From positions 124,001 to 188,000 of the forward strand of contig JAFYSF010000007.1 in NCBI GenBank assembly GCA_017559505.1: DNA of 64,000 nt, given 5' to 3'. Position 1 is the stretch's first letter. The number at the start of each line of letters is the position of its first letter. Source of the stretch: Paludibacteraceae bacterium. GTDB taxonomy: Bacteria; Bacteroidota; Bacteroidia; Bacteroidales; Paludibacteraceae. Below, one piece after another: positions 54,151 through 64,000 of the stretch. The notes under the pieces were generated by a model that made no database searches, was not told the DNA's origin, and saw only the letters and a list, made by a program, of their open reading frames with translations. Position numbers and translations under genes: made by a program.

Positions 54151-54170
54151 GTTCATATAATAACACTCTC

Positions 54171-54884
54171 CTAATCAAGTAATCCGAGTGCTACGTCCAT
54201 CATATTCGTAAATGAGGTCTGACGTTGTTCGGCAGTTGTAGCCTCGCCTGTGAAAACACAGTCGGAGATTGTGCAAATAACCAAAGCACGTTTGCCAGCA
54301 CGAGCGGCATTGCAATATAGAGCCGATGCCTCCATTTCTACTGCCAAAACTCCCATTTTAGCCCATTTCTCACCCGATGGTGTATCTTCATAGAAAACAT
54401 CACTCGAATAGATATTACCCACCATATAACGGTAGCCTAACTCCTCTGCTTTCTCTACTGCCTTACGTGCTAAACCAAAATCGGCAATAGGGGCAAATGT
54501 GCCTGGAAGTCCGTATTGTGAAGCATAGTTGCTATTAGTGCAAGCACCAAGCGCAATTACGATATCGCCAATATACAAATCCTTGTGAAATGCACCAGCC
54601 GAACCTACTCGCACAATGGTATCTACATCATAGAAATTAAATAGCTCATAGGTATAAATACCAATAGAAGGAATACCCATACCATGCCCCATGATAGAGA
54701 CACGATGACCTTTATATGTGCCTGTAAAACCAAGCATACCGCGCACATTATTGAATTGCACGGGATTTTCGAGATAGCGTTCAGCCATAAACTTAGCACG
54801 CAAAGGGTCGCCTGCCATAAATACAGTCTTAGCAATTTCGCCATATTTTGCCCCAATATGAGGCGTTGGTGTTTGATGTTCCAT
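54171..54884 (-). CDS. deoD: Purine-nucleoside phosphorylase, DeoD type
   Basis: 237 residues, hexameric bacterial type; phosphorolysis of purine (deoxy)nucleosides. Phosphate-site residues in [15 protein letters not shown] and RVGSAGAFH, the family signature [16 protein letters not shown], nucleoside site [13 protein letters not shown], and catalytic Asp in [11 protein letters not shown]. Normal length. Preceded on its 5' side by gaaagtt heptads (54894-54924) and attatga units (54950-54979). Confidence 0.96.
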   Translation of the reverse strand: MEHQTPTPHIGAKYGEIAKTVFMAGDPLRAKFMAERYLENPVQFNNVRGMLGFTGTYKGHRVSIMGHGMGIPSIGIYTYELFNFYDVDTIVRVGSAGAFHKDLYIGDIVIALGACTNSNYASQYGLPGTFAPIADFGLARKAVEKAEELGYRYMVGNIYSSDVFYEDTPSGEKWAKMGVLAVEMEASALYCNAARAGKRALVICTISDCVFTGEATTAEQRQTSFTNMMDVALGLLD

Positions 54885-54893
54885 AGTATATAT

Positions 54894-54979
54894 TAAGTTG
54901 AAAGTTGAAAGTTGAAAGTTGAACCGAAGGTCACGACCAACGGGAGTAATTATGCATTATGAATTATGAATTATGAATT
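54894..54979. repeat. Two heptad tracts upstream of deoD
   Basis: gaaagtt units (54894-54922) and attatga units (54953-54979) in 7-nt rhythm, separated by a unique 30-bp stretch. The second tract overlaps the end of the U32 gene. Confidence 0.7.
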
Positions 54980-56800
54980 AAATATAACCATTTCACAATT
55001 ACGGCAATCAAATTCGAGACGGAATTTGTCATTGCCATTTTGTAGGTACAACTGCTTTATTTGCGCCTTAGGATTCTCTTTGCGACACCACCCAAGTGCA
55101 TAGCGAATACAATGCTTTGTGCGCATTAGTTCGGCATTCGGTTGATGTTGCTGTTCAAAAGCTGGTTGTTTTACCTCACAGCCGTGTTGCTCATAAAACG
55201 CCTTTGCTTGCGAATTATATACGTTTGCACGATAATCCAACTCTGTCGCAGTATATTTATGCACGGTTGGCTTAATTTCTATCAATGAACGTTGATATGA
55301 TTTATTGCGATTATGCTCGTGTAGTTCAACCAATTGACGACGCCATTCGGCAATTTGCGAAACAGGAATAAACAGCGGTTCGCCCAAGGCAGAGAGGTCT
55401 ATCTCCTTAGCCTCAAAAATCGTGCCACCCAATTTCGACAACTGCGTGCGCCATGTTTCTAACATTTTATCGGGATTATTGGCTTTCTCTCCCGACAATT
55501 CTACATCAATCGAAGTGGAAATATTATCAGAATCGACAACCTCAAGGCGCAAAGAAAAAGTAGATAGCGAGGCAACTTTTATCGTAACAGGCAATTTTCT
55601 TTCTGCTGTTTTACCAGCCAATATGCGCTCGAATGCTACATCCGAATTGCGATAGACAAGTGTGCCTTTTTCGATTTTAGGCATATTCAAAGGTAATAGT
55701 CTACCCGACTCCACCTTATTCACTCGAAAACCTTCAAATTCGCCCTTCTTATTAAGAAAACACAACCCGTCGCCATTGTGAATTGTACATTGCGAATTGT
55801 GCATTGATATAGCATTACGCCATATATCTTTCACCTTGCCTATTGGTTCGCCAAGTGATTTAGGTGTGTCGAATGACCAAATGTCGCGTTTGCGTCCTTC
55901 GAGAAAATAATCGGTAGCACCACGATAGAATGTTTTCTTTGGATTTGGCTCAAAGAAGAATGTTGTTTTGCCCGACGATGATGCCATGCGTGGCGTGCCT
56001 TCGAGTATTGCATCAAATTGGCGACGATAATATGCTGTGATATTCTTCACATAATCAATATCTTTCAATCGACCTTCTATTTTGAAAGAAGATATGCCTG
56101 CATCTATCATCTCGTGCAAATGACGAGAGGCATCGAAATCTTTTAGTGATAAAAGGTGTTTTTTGCGGACAAGGATATTGCCATCTTCATCCAACAAATC
56201 GTATGGCAAACGGCACATCTGAGCGCATGCTCCACGATTGGCACTACGACCGCGTGCTGCCTCACTCATATAACATTGTCCACTGTATGAAACACATAAA
56301 GCCCCATGAACAAAGGCTTCGAGAGCTACGTTGGTTTGCTCAGCCATTTGGCGCATAGTGGCTAACGACGTTTCGCGCGCAAGGACTACTTGTTCGAATC
56401 CGCATTGCTCGAGAAACTTAACTTTCTCGACCGTGCGCGTATCGCACTGAGTGCTGGCATGTAGCGCAATAGGAGGTAAATCCATTTGCAAAAGTGCCAT
56501 GTCTTGCACGATGAGAGCATCGACACCTGCGTTGTATAAATCATTGACTAATAGGCGTGCTTGCTCTAATTCGTCGTCTTTCAATATGGTGTTGAGAGTA
56601 ACATAGACACGAGCGCGATACTTATGGGCATAGGAAACTAACTGCGCAATATCATCGACAGAATTGCCAGCCGCCACACGAGCACCAAACTGCGCAGGTC
56701 CGATGTAGACCGCATCGGCTCCATGATTGATTGCAGCAATGCCCACTTCGAGATTTTTGGCTGGGCTTAATAGCTCTATTTTTGGATTTTTTATTGCCAT
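54971..56800 (-). CDS. U32 family protein with DUF3656, RlhA-like
   Basis: 609 residues. N-terminal U32 barrel (about 1-270) with the conserved cysteine set GALCVSYSGQCYMSEAARG and RGACAQMCRLPYD, then a DUF3656-type part and a C-terminal cysteine motif (ALGWCRKENPK, FDCRNCEM). E. coli RlhA, which shares this layout, hydroxylates C2501 of 23S rRNA; an RNA-hydroxylation role is thus more likely than proteolysis. Residues about 331-342 (MHNSQCTIHN) are encoded by a heptad repeat (55774-55808), with the frame preserved. Confidence 0.88.
   Translation of the reverse strand: MAIKNPKIELLSPAKNLEVGIAAINHGADAVYIGPAQFGARVAAGNSVDDIAQLVSYAHKYRARVYVTLNTILKDDELEQARLLVNDLYNAGVDALIVQDMALLQMDLPPIALHASTQCDTRTVEKVKFLEQCGFEQVVLARETSLATMRQMAEQTNVALEAFVHGALCVSYSGQCYMSEAARGRSANRGACAQMCRLPYDLLDEDGNILVRKKHLLSLKDFDASRHLHEMIDAGISSFKIEGRLKDIDYVKNITAYYRRQFDAILEGTPRMASSSGKTTFFFEPNPKKTFYRGATDYFLEGRKRDIWSFDTPKSLGEPIGKVKDIWRNAISMHNSQCTIHNGDGLCFLNKKGEFEGFRVNKVESGRLLPLNMPKIEKGTLVYRNSDVAFERILAGKTAERKLPVTIKVASLSTFSLRLEVVDSDNISTSIDVELSGEKANNPDKMLETWRTQLSKLGGTIFEAKEIDLSALGEPLFIPVSQIAEWRRQLVELHEHNRNKSYQRSLIEIKPTVHKYTATELDYRANVYNSQAKAFYEQHGCEVKQPAFEQQHQPNAELMRTKHCIRYALGWCRKENPKAQIKQLYLQNGNDKFRLEFDCRNCEMVIFNS
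55774..55808 (-). repeat. Intragenic heptad tract in the U32 gene
   Basis: Five 7-nt units cattgtg, aattgta, cattgcg, aattgtg, cattgat, 35 nt; the same length as the tract inside the GSCFA gene. Confidence 0.8.
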
Positions 56801-56812
56801 TTTCTAAATTCG

Positions 56813-56927
56813 ACACACAATGAGAGTGTGTATTTTGAAGGTAAGGTGCACCTTGCTTGAAGGTTGCTGTATCCTATATTTAGATTTAGGAATTTTAAGA
56901 ACTGAATACACACTGTGAGTGTGTGTT
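56813..56927 (+). repeat. Family B dispersed repeat, short copy 3
   Basis: Begins cacacaatgagagtgtgta, contains caccttgcttgaaggttgct, ends atacacactgtgagtgtgtg. Lacks the middle part present in the copies at 13609 and 27402. Confidence 0.7.
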
Positions 56928-56941
56928 TTTTGAGTGAAATT

Positions 56942-58177
56942 TTAGTCGCGTTTGAATATGTCGCGGGTGTAAACTTTTTCGGCTACATCGTCCAATACGC
57001 TATCATAACGATTGGCAATAATCGAATTGCTCATTGCCTTGAATTTGTCTAAATCGTTAACGATAAGGCTACCAAAGAATGTTGTGCCATCTTCGAGCGT
57101 TGGTTCGTAAATAATCACCTTTGCACCCTTGGCTTTGACACGTTTCATCACCCCTTGAATTGAAGATTGGCGGAAATTGTCGGAATTGCTTTTCATCGTG
57201 AGACGATAGACGCCTATAACACACTCACGCTCTTGTGATGAATCGTAGCTATTATTTGTATAGCTATAATACCCAGCAAGTTCGAGTACACGGTCGGAAA
57301 TGAAATCTTTGCGCGTGCGATTGCTATCAACGATGGCTTTGACAAGATTTTGAGGCACATCTTCGTAGTTGGCAAGCAACTGCTTAGTGTCTTTTGGCAA
57401 ACAATAGCCTCCATAGCCAAACGAAGGATTGTTGTAATGCGAGCCAATACGAGGGTCAAGACAAACACCGTCGATAATCTCTTGTGTATTCAACCCTTTT
57501 AATTCGGCATAGGTGTCAAGCTCATTAAAGAAAGATACACGCAAAGCTAAATAGGTGTTAGCAAACAACTTGACAGCCTCAGCCTCGGTAAATCCCATGA
57601 AAAGAGTTTCGACATCTTTTTTGATAGCTCCTTCTTGAAGCAGTTGAGCAAATAGCTTAGCCTTCTCAAGAAGATAAGAATCAGACATATCGGTGCCAAC
57701 AATTATACGAGAAGGATAGAGATTGTCGTACAATGCCTTAGACTCGCGAAGGAATTCTGGCGAGAATATAATTTTATCAGTGTTATACTTTTGACGCACA
57801 TTGGCTGTGAACCCTACTGGGATAGTAGATTTAATGACCATCACGGCATTAGGGTTATACTTCATAACAAGCTGAATAACATTTTCAACAGCAGAAGTGT
57901 CGAAAAAATTCTTTTGCGGGTCGTAGTTTGTTGGAGCCGCAATAACTACAAATTCAGCATCGCTATATGCTTTTTCGGCATCTAACGTTGCTGTCAAATT
58001 TAAGTGTTTCTCAACAAAAAACTTCTCTATATATTCATCTTGAATAGGAGACACTCTTTTATTAACTAAATCGACACGTTCGGGTACGATATCAACAGCT
58101 ACAACATCTTGATGTTGAGCTAATAATGTTGCTATTGACAAACCAACATACCCTGTACCAGCTACTGCTATCTTCAT
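56942..58177 (-). CDS. ugd: UDP-glucose/nucleotide-sugar 6-dehydrogenase
   Basis: 411 residues. N-terminal Rossmann motif [45 protein letters not shown], and the catalytic-cysteine segment [14 protein letters not shown]. It oxidises a UDP-hexose to the uronic acid with NAD+. Most like the E. coli Ugd subgroup in length. It is the last gene of the glycan run, 5 bp after the aminotransferase gene. Confidence 0.94.
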   Translation of the reverse strand: MKIAVAGTGYVGLSIATLLAQHQDVVAVDIVPERVDLVNKRVSPIQDEYIEKFFVEKHLNLTATLDAEKAYSDAEFVVIAAPTNYDPQKNFFDTSAVENVIQLVMKYNPNAVMVIKSTIPVGFTANVRQKYNTDKIIFSPEFLRESKALYDNLYPSRIIVGTDMSDSYLLEKAKLFAQLLQEGAIKKDVETLFMGFTEAEAVKLFANTYLALRVSFFNELDTYAELKGLNTQEIIDGVCLDPRIGSHYNNPSFGYGGYCLPKDTKQLLANYEDVPQNLVKAIVDSNRTRKDFISDRVLELAGYYSYTNNSYDSSQERECVIGVYRLTMKSNSDNFRQSSIQGVMKRVKAKGAKVIIYEPTLEDGTTFFGSLIVNDLDKFKAMSNSIIANRYDSVLDDVAEKVYTRDIFKRD

Positions 58178-58182
58178 AATCT

Positions 58183-59316
58183 TTACTTATAATTAATAAT
58201 TACTTTAGCTACACGAATAATATCTTCATCTGTACACATTGGTCCTGAAGGAAGACAAAGTCCGTTATTAAATAGAGCCTCACTAACTCCATTGACATAC
58301 ATTGGAGCATCGGCAAATACTGGCTGAAGATGCATCGGTTTCCAAAGCGGACGAGTTTCAATTTGCTCTTCGTCCATCTTTAGACGCAAATCTTCACGCG
58401 TAAAACCAGCTTTTTCAGGGTCAACAATGATACAAGTAAGCCAATAATTTGAGTCATATTCATCAGACGGACGTTGCATAATAGTTACGCCATCGACATC
58501 TTTCAACAACTCGGTATATAAAGTATGTATCTGACGACGACGAGCCACATGTTCGTCCAACACATACATTTGTCCACGCCCAATGCCAGCACAAATATTA
58601 CTCATACGATAGTTGTACCCTATCTCTTCGTGCTGATAATGAGGAGCATTCTCACGAGCTTGAGTTGCATAGAACATTGCACGCTGTTTCGCTTCTTGAG
58701 TAGGAGTAATCAATGCTCCGCCACCAGAAGTAGTAATCATCTTATTGCCATTGAACGACAACACTCCATACTCGCCAAATGTACCACAATGCTGCCCCTT
58801 ATATTTAGAACCTTGGGCTTCAGCTGCATCCTCAAGGACAGGAATACCATAACGATTAGCTATCGCCATAATTTCATCCATCTTAGCAGGCATACCATAA
58901 AGGTGAACTGGGATGATAGCTTTAGGATATTTGCCTGTTTGAGCTTTACGGTCAACAATTGCCTTTTCAAGCAATTCTGGGTCCATATTCCAAGTATCAC
59001 ACTCACTATCAACAAATACTGGAGTTGCACCAAGATATGTGATTGGATTAGCAGAGGCAGCAAATGTAAAGCTTTGACAGATAACTTCATCACCAGCTTT
59101 AACGCCAAGCATAACAAGTGCGAGATGAAGAGCTGCTGTGCCTGCAGAAAGAGCAACTATATGTTTATCTTGTCCTATATACTTTTCTAAATCAGCCTCA
59201 AAACCATTTACATTAGGACCAAGAGGCACCACCCAATTAGTATCAAAAGCTTCTTTTATAAAATCCTGCTCACGACCAGACATATGAGCAAGCGAAAGCC
59301 ATATTTTTTTAGTCAT
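58183..59316 (-). CDS. DegT/DnrJ/EryC1/StrS sugar aminotransferase
   Basis: 377 residues, PLP-dependent. [16 protein letters not shown] (PLP phosphate region), [13 protein letters not shown] (Asp to the pyridine N) and [16 protein letters not shown] with the PLP lysine. The product would be an amino-dideoxy sugar nucleotide for surface glycan; similarity to PglE/LegC-type enzymes is possible but the substrate cannot be read from the sequence. Confidence 0.92.
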   Translation of the reverse strand: MTKKIWLSLAHMSGREQDFIKEAFDTNWVVPLGPNVNGFEADLEKYIGQDKHIVALSAGTAALHLALVMLGVKAGDEVICQSFTFAASANPITYLGATPVFVDSECDTWNMDPELLEKAIVDRKAQTGKYPKAIIPVHLYGMPAKMDEIMAIANRYGIPVLEDAAEAQGSKYKGQHCGTFGEYGVLSFNGNKMITTSGGGALITPTQEAKQRAMFYATQARENAPHYQHEEIGYNYRMSNICAGIGRGQMYVLDEHVARRRQIHTLYTELLKDVDGVTIMQRPSDEYDSNYWLTCIIVDPEKAGFTREDLRLKMDEEQIETRPLWKPMHLQPVFADAPMYVNGVSEALFNNGLCLPSGPMCTDEDIIRVAKVIINYK

Positions 59317-59325
59317 AAATAAAAA

Positions 59326-60183
59326 TTAATCAAATAAAAAAAAGTTTTCAATCATCTGCTCATTTGTAATAATAGGAGTCCAATTACAATCATTAGATAT
59401 TAAAGAAATATCCACTCCTGCCGTATTTGTAGTCCCATTATCTTGAATATCAATCATAGCTTGAGCATCAAACCTTTTACCGACCTTATTGACCAACTCA
59501 GCAAACTCTATTAATGAAGTTTGATTTCCTGTACCAAGATTATATATAGGTTTTCTATCATTCTCTAACAAAAGAGCTAAACGTGCCAATGCCTCTGCTG
59601 CATCTTCAACATCAAGTAGAGAGCCATATTGCTTTGGAGAATTAATAGTTATTGTTTCTTTATTTTTTGCTTTTTGCACAAAATGGTACAAGAAACGTTG
59701 TTTCATATTTATACTAGCCAAACGAACATTTGTAACATTCTTTAATCCAGATGTTTCAAACATTTTTTCAACAGCATATTTTGCCATGCTATACAAATCA
59801 ATCGGTTCTATAGGTGATTCTTCGGTAGATAACTCTCCTATCGGCAATCTTTTATAGACACCTTGCGACGAAATATTAATAATACTATCTACGTGAGATG
59901 ACTTGAATCCATCAATAAGTTTTTGTGTAAAATCAATAGCTAATGCAAGGTCTTGAGCTTGATTACTTCTTGCAAAAGCGCAATTTATAATAGTTGAGAT
60001 ATGAGGCAAATTACCGTTAAAAATATCATCATTAACTATAACTTCAACACCATCTAATGGTAGATATGTTGATTTTTCCTCTGGAAGAATAGAAACAATA
60101 ACATGACATTGTTTATCCATCAAATGCTTAACGACATGACTACCTAATAATCCAGACGCACCTGTTACAAGAATATTTTTCAT
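59326..60183 (-). CDS. NAD-dependent epimerase/dehydratase (extended SDR)
   Basis: 285 residues. GASGLLGSHVV is the NAD-binding glycine motif; YSMAKYAVEKM gives the catalytic Tyr and Lys; YNLGTGNQTSLIEFAELV is typical of sugar-nucleotide epimerases. Shorter than GalE, comparable to reductase-type members. It lies between the ATP-grasp and aminotransferase genes with gaps of 15 and 9 bp. Confidence 0.9.
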   Translation of the reverse strand: MKNILVTGASGLLGSHVVKHLMDKQCHVIVSILPEEKSTYLPLDGVEVIVNDDIFNGNLPHISTIINCAFARSNQAQDLALAIDFTQKLIDGFKSSHVDSIINISSQGVYKRLPIGELSTEESPIEPIDLYSMAKYAVEKMFETSGLKNVTNVRLASINMKQRFLYHFVQKAKNKETITINSPKQYGSLLDVEDAAEALARLALLLENDRKPIYNLGTGNQTSLIEFAELVNKVGKRFDAQAMIDIQDNGTTNTAGVDISLISNDCNWTPIITNEQMIENFFLFD

Positions 60184-60198
60184 AATTTCAATATTACA

Positions 60199-61479
60199 TT
60201 AAATAACCATTCCTTCAATATCATTAGATTGAATTCCTGGTAATAATAAACTTTCTCCTGTTGTTGATATAATTTGTATTGTTTCTCCTATATTTTGCAT
60301 TACTTTTAATAAATCGTCTCTGGAATTTACACAACCTAAAACTCTCACTGTTATCTGAGTAAGCAACCCTCTCATATCTTCAGTAATAATATCTCCTGGA
60401 TAATGAGTCAAAATTGTATCGATAATGCCAGTTTGATTTCTTAATTGTTCACAACCATTAATTTCTTTAATTGTACCAGGAGCGCACAAGCAAGAAACAT
60501 TATAACTTGGTTGCATTGTCAGAGGATTTACTTTTTGAGAAATATCATGTTCCCCCATTTTACCTGTTAATGCAAAATTAATCAGCATTTTTATTGGATT
60601 ATAACCAGAAACTTTATCCAATATTTTATACTCCATTGAGCCTGTAAGACGATAACCTATATCATAAACATAACATGTTCCATTATCAACTTTACATTGC
60701 ATAAACATCATTCCATTCAGAATACCTAAAGCAGAAAACATTCTTTTGGCATTTTCTTCTACCTCTTGTTGATACTTAGGAATAACAACAGAAGGAAATG
60801 TATAACCTACAGGCAAAGGTATAACATCATCTCCTTGATTTTGCTTCACATGTCTGTTCCCTATAGCCGACAAATAATATTCACCATCAACAAATATCCA
60901 AAAAATAGTGACCTCACGTCCCGTCATATATCGTTCAATAATCACTTCTCCTTTTTTCGATACTTTTTGAGATTCTACAACTGCTTTTTGTAATTCAATA
61001 TAATCATGACATATTTGTAACCCTCGAGAACCACTTCCATCCACGGGTTTAACTATGACTGGATATTGTATGTCGTTAGATGTTATATCATATTGTTGAA
61101 TAGTAGGAACTCCAAAACGTTGACACCATTCTTTATATAATGCTTTATCCGTAAGAATTTCAAATTGCTGTTTTGTACCATAAGAAGGCATATTATTTAT
61201 CTCACAAAGATGCTGATATGGCAATAGATAAGAATCTGTAAATCCAGTCAATACACCATCTACTCCACATTCCTTAATTTTTTGAGACAATAAATCATAA
61301 TCTTCGATACTAATATCCCAATATTCATCTGCTACTAATTTAGCTGGAGAACGTTTAGTATCATACCAATCTGTAACTATAGTATAAACACCCATACTTT
61401 GGGCAGTTTTTACAATATCTACAGAAAAACTATCTCCTCCTAAAATTAATAATTTCTTATTTTGCAAATTAAAATTCAT
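60199..61479 (-). CDS. ATP-grasp ligase-like protein
   Basis: 426 residues. N-terminal pre-ATP-grasp Rossmann domain (KKLLILGGDSFSVDIVKTA), ATP-grasp core with IVKPVDGSGSRGLQICHD and GEVIIERYMTGREVTIFW, and metal-binding residues in YVYDIGYRLTGSMEY. Such enzymes join a carboxylate to an amine using ATP. With FemAB-like and PLP-fold proteins next door, attachment of an amino acid to a glycan or lipid precursor is inferred. Confidence 0.85.
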   Translation of the reverse strand: MNFNLQNKKLLILGGDSFSVDIVKTAQSMGVYTIVTDWYDTKRSPAKLVADEYWDISIEDYDLLSQKIKECGVDGVLTGFTDSYLLPYQHLCEINNMPSYGTKQQFEILTDKALYKEWCQRFGVPTIQQYDITSNDIQYPVIVKPVDGSGSRGLQICHDYIELQKAVVESQKVSKKGEVIIERYMTGREVTIFWIFVDGEYYLSAIGNRHVKQNQGDDVIPLPVGYTFPSVVIPKYQQEVEENAKRMFSALGILNGMMFMQCKVDNGTCYVYDIGYRLTGSMEYKILDKVSGYNPIKMLINFALTGKMGEHDISQKVNPLTMQPSYNVSCLCAPGTIKEINGCEQLRNQTGIIDTILTHYPGDIITEDMRGLLTQITVRVLGCVNSRDDLLKVMQNIGETIQIISTTGESLLLPGIQSNDIEGMVI

Positions 61480-61487
61480 AAACTAAC

Positions 61488-62522
61488 TTATTTATCTCTA
61501 TATAAAGGGAAAAACTTACTTTCAACATTAAAATTAGGGTCTTTTTGTAATCGCAACTCAACTAACTTATCATATAACTCTTGATTGAAAATTTGTTTTC
61601 CTATTGAGAATTGTAATCCACTATTTCGATTAAATGCAGCCTTAAATTTATATAAACTATCATTACCAGAACCTAAACCTCCGCCGAGATGTAATGTTTT
61701 GAAACCATTTTCACACCCCCATAAAGCAACTTGATATAATAATAAATTGGTCGGAGCTAAATGTCGATATTCACTTAAAGACCCAGATAAATGATAATGT
61801 ACTTGCTTATTGGCATAAAGAATCAAACTTGCAGCTACAATTTTATCATCTAATGTTGCATAAAAAACTTGAAAGTTCCCTTTTAAATAATCATATATTA
61901 CTTTATAAAAATCTTCTTTAAAATAATAATATTCATCAGCATTATCTCTATCCATTGTTTGATTGTAAATAGAAATAAAACTCTGAAAAATAGAATAATC
62001 ATCAGTATAATGAATTTGAATATTATTCTTTTGTGCTTTACGTATAATATTGCGATTTTTACTTGTTATATTTTCCCAAATAACCTCTGGTGATGTTAAG
62101 TCTAATGCTATTGTATTACCTAAATCTACAACTTGAGATATAGATTTCATACTCAATGCATTACATAATACAGGATGATATCTTACGAAATCAGAAATTA
62201 TATTCTCATTTTGCATTTTTTGCAAAAATTCATCTCTAAATAGCAATAAATTCTCTTCATTAACATTTCCATCAAATAATACACCTCCATAACCATATGG
62301 AGTAATACTATCATAAACACCATTAAGTGCAGTTTGACGTTTCATATACACATATACAGCTCGAAGACTTTCACCTATATAATAAAGCAAATGAGGCTCT
62401 CCATCTCCATGTATAAAAAACGATCTAGCATAACCACTTAGATAGTAAACATCATAATCGGCAAAAGAGGTTATCACTTCATCCCACTTATCACTATCTT
62501 TTATACTATAAATTTGAATCAT
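61488..62522 (-). CDS. FemAB-like peptidyl/aminoacyl transferase
   Basis: 344 residues, double-GNAT fold. TSKNRNIIRKAQKNNIQIHY is the typical start of the second GNAT half; HYHLSGSLSEYRHLAPTNLL and ALWGCENGFKTLHLGGGLG follow. In Bacteroidota such proteins sit in surface-polysaccharide clusters and are thought to add amino acids to glycans or lipids. It overlaps the upstream gene by 17 bp. Confidence 0.85.
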   Translation of the reverse strand: MIQIYSIKDSDKWDEVITSFADYDVYYLSGYARSFFIHGDGEPHLLYYIGESLRAVYVYMKRQTALNGVYDSITPYGYGGVLFDGNVNEENLLLFRDEFLQKMQNENIISDFVRYHPVLCNALSMKSISQVVDLGNTIALDLTSPEVIWENITSKNRNIIRKAQKNNIQIHYTDDYSIFQSFISIYNQTMDRDNADEYYYFKEDFYKVIYDYLKGNFQVFYATLDDKIVAASLILYANKQVHYHLSGSLSEYRHLAPTNLLLYQVALWGCENGFKTLHLGGGLGSGNDSLYKFKAAFNRNSGLQFSIGKQIFNQELYDKLVELRLQKDPNFNVESKFFPLYRDK

Positions 62523-63549
62523 AAAAACTCGCTATTTGTTCACATATATATTTAATGTCATCCTCATTATATCTTGCATCACAATGAATACTCAACATTT
62601 TTTCCGAAAAATCATAAGCATCAACAAAACAAGAATCTTTTGGAACCATCCATAATATTGCAGGATATATATTTCGTTGAATAAGATATTTTTTTAAACA
62701 TTCTCGCTCTTCATACGAATTACATTTAATAACAATGGAAAAAGGATAAACATTGTCACCATCACCAACAAATAATATATCATATTTCTCTAAGAAATCA
62801 AATGCTATTTGCCAATTCCTTTTCTTGACCTCTAACCATTTTTCTAAATCAAAACTCCTTATAATATTTAGTGTTTTATTGTCAAGACCTGATAATTCAA
62901 GAGATTCTATTTGTTGCTCAGTTTCAATATATAAACGTCGAAATAAATCTTTTTGATGAAACTTATTATTAAGATAATCCGCTTTCAACTGCATCGCCTC
63001 ATATCGTTTAGACACAAGTTGATTTAATTCTGCTGTTATTTTAATTGAAGACGGCAACGAATGGTTCTTTGGCGACCATAAAACACCTCCCATCGCAATT
63101 GGTATAGATTTTCTCAAAGAAGCAATGCACCAATCTGCGGTACTTTTCAGCATCCATTCGGAATTCAACCCAAGAGTATGATCTTCGATTATAGGAATAG
63201 GAACTTTTAATTTACTACTTTCAACTCTATCAGCTCCAAAAAAATTTACTCTCAATAAAACATCTCCATCCTCAAATGGCAACTGATTTATATTAGATAT
63301 AACATCTTTATTTCCGGGAAAATCATTGTATAATTTAACCTCAATATGCAATGTTTCAATATACTCTATCACTTCATAACAAAAATAAGATGGTATCCAA
63401 ATTCGCTTCCAATCATTATGCTGAATAAGCGCACCAAAAGCATGGCGTCCACATGCATATAAACGTTTATTTTTCAAAAAATTACAAGAAGCATTTAGCC
63501 TCATATAATCTTCAGCACACAAATGATAATCACTACCAAATTCTATCAT
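62506..63549 (-). CDS. PLP-dependent-transferase-fold protein, divergent DegT-like
   Basis: 347 residues. The N-terminal RHAFGALIQ and [13 protein letters not shown] correspond to early parts of DegT-like fold-type I enzymes; [10 protein letters not shown] fits the Asp-His region; [17 protein letters not shown] holds a lysine (K at about 148) at the PLP position. The rest is divergent, so activity is uncertain. It overlaps the sugar transferase gene by 4 bp and the FemAB gene by 17 bp. Confidence 0.7.
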   Translation of the reverse strand: MIEFGSDYHLCAEDYMRLNASCNFLKNKRLYACGRHAFGALIQHNDWKRIWIPSYFCYEVIEYIETLHIEVKLYNDFPGNKDVISNINQLPFEDGDVLLRVNFFGADRVESSKLKVPIPIIEDHTLGLNSEWMLKSTADWCIASLRKSIPIAMGGVLWSPKNHSLPSSIKITAELNQLVSKRYEAMQLKADYLNNKFHQKDLFRRLYIETEQQIESLELSGLDNKTLNIIRSFDLEKWLEVKKRNWQIAFDFLEKYDILFVGDGDNVYPFSIVIKCNSYEERECLKKYLIQRNIYPAILWMVPKDSCFVDAYDFSEKMLSIHCDARYNEDDIKYICEQIASFYDSNL

Positions 63550-64000
63550 TTTTGTTTTCGTTCTTCTAATAACTTTAAATAACGTTCATGAAACCCTAAA
63601 TCATCAACCTCTTCCATATTTCCTGTACCCTCTCCAACATCCTTCCTTTTAAGTATATTTGACACTGTTAACAAACATATTTTCAAGTCAGTTATAAACG
63701 AACAATGATCAACATACCAAACGTCTAATTCAAACTTTCTACTCAATTTACAATGATTACGACCATTAACTTGAGCCCAACCTGTAATACCTGGTCTTAC
63801 TTCGTGTCTACGATTTTGTTCTGGTGTATACCATGGCAAATAATGCATCAACAACGGACGTGGACCTATCAAAGACATATCACCCTTAAGTACATTTATA
63901 AACTGAGGCAATTCATCTATACTCAAAGAACGAACTAAACGACCAACTTTAGTTAATCTTTGAACATCTGGCAATAATAACCCATCAGCATCACGTTCAT
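63546..64000 (-). CDS. Undecaprenyl-phosphate sugar-phosphate transferase (partial)
   Basis: The frame stays open to the window edge, so only the C-terminal 151 residues are seen. The conserved core is present: [51 protein letters not shown]. It starts glycan assembly by moving a sugar phosphate to the lipid carrier at the inner membrane (PglC/WcaJ-like). The N-terminal membrane part lies outside. Confidence 0.93.
   Translation of the reverse strand, partial: ERDADGLLLPDVQRLTKVGRLVRSLSIDELPQFINVLKGDMSLIGPRPLLMHYLPWYTPEQNRRHEVRPGITGWAQVNGRNHCKLSRKFELDVWYVDHCSFITDLKICLLTVSNILKRKDVGEGTGNMEEVDDLGFHERYLKLLEERKQK

Overview
The window is a stretch of a Bacteroidota chromosome, most likely order Bacteroidales. 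The evidence is the gene content (V-type ATPase operon of the Bacteroides layout, tryptophanase of the Bacteroides type, three-subunit fumarate reductase/succinate dehydrogenase, GSCFA, DUF3109 and DUF4268 families, BT4734-like primase) together with the promoter grammar: before many genes there is a TAnnTTTG box, usually with a TTG about 19-21 nt upstream, and Shine-Dalgarno sequences are poor or absent. Base composition is AT-rich between genes. The genus cannot be fixed from the sequence alone.

Layout. 1-5016: 3' part of a V/A-type ATPase operon (A partial, B, D, I, K), plus strand; the proteolipid keeps the residues known to bind sodium in Enterococcus hirae. 5744-7123: strongly codon-biased tryptophanase, followed by a terminator and a highly folded 145-bp stretch with a 24-codon ORF. 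7368-13286: hypothetical membrane protein, FemAB-like protein, MntP, DUF3109 protein, COG2509 flavoprotein, ComF and an acyltransferase. 13422-13494: tRNA-Phe. 13944-17607: fumarate reductase/succinate dehydrogenase operon, minus strand. 17936-21206: Wza-like exporter and a Wzc-like protein whose kinase domain has lost its ATP-binding motifs. 21284-25323: K+/H+ antiporter, zinc-less sirtuin, Thr/His-rich secreted protein. 25534-35313: aminopeptidase P, DUF4268, alanine dehydrogenase, a tightly packed acyltransferase-HAD-lipoprotein-QueA run, an outer-membrane-like protein, an S41 protease and a GSCFA protein. 35345-41717: esterase, transketolase, tRNA-Leu, DEAD-box helicase, YidE/AspT-type transporter. 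41824-49581: compact type I restriction-modification operon hsdR-hsdM-DUF1016 nuclease-coiled-coil membrane protein-hsdS. 49694-52352: BT4734-like primase/winged-helix protein, small HTH protein, unknown protein. 52535-56800: YicC, peptide deformylase, DeoD, U32/RlhA-like protein. 56942-64000: minus-strand surface-glycan cluster (Ugd, DegT aminotransferase, epimerase, ATP-grasp, FemAB-like, PLP-fold protein, partial undecaprenyl-phosphate sugar transferase).

Functionally the metabolic genes describe an amino-acid- and sugar-fermenting anaerobe (tryptophanase, alanine dehydrogenase, aminopeptidase, fumarate respiration, an ion-translocating V-ATPase) with an elaborate cell surface. The most distinctive non-genic feature is the intergenic DNA. 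Nearly every longer gap carries 7-nt-periodic tracts, several folding into long hairpins, and two such tracts of equal length (35 nt) lie inside open reading frames. Two copies of a MITE-like composite element and two further dispersed repeat families are also present. No CRISPR array, rRNA or complete insertion sequence was seen.
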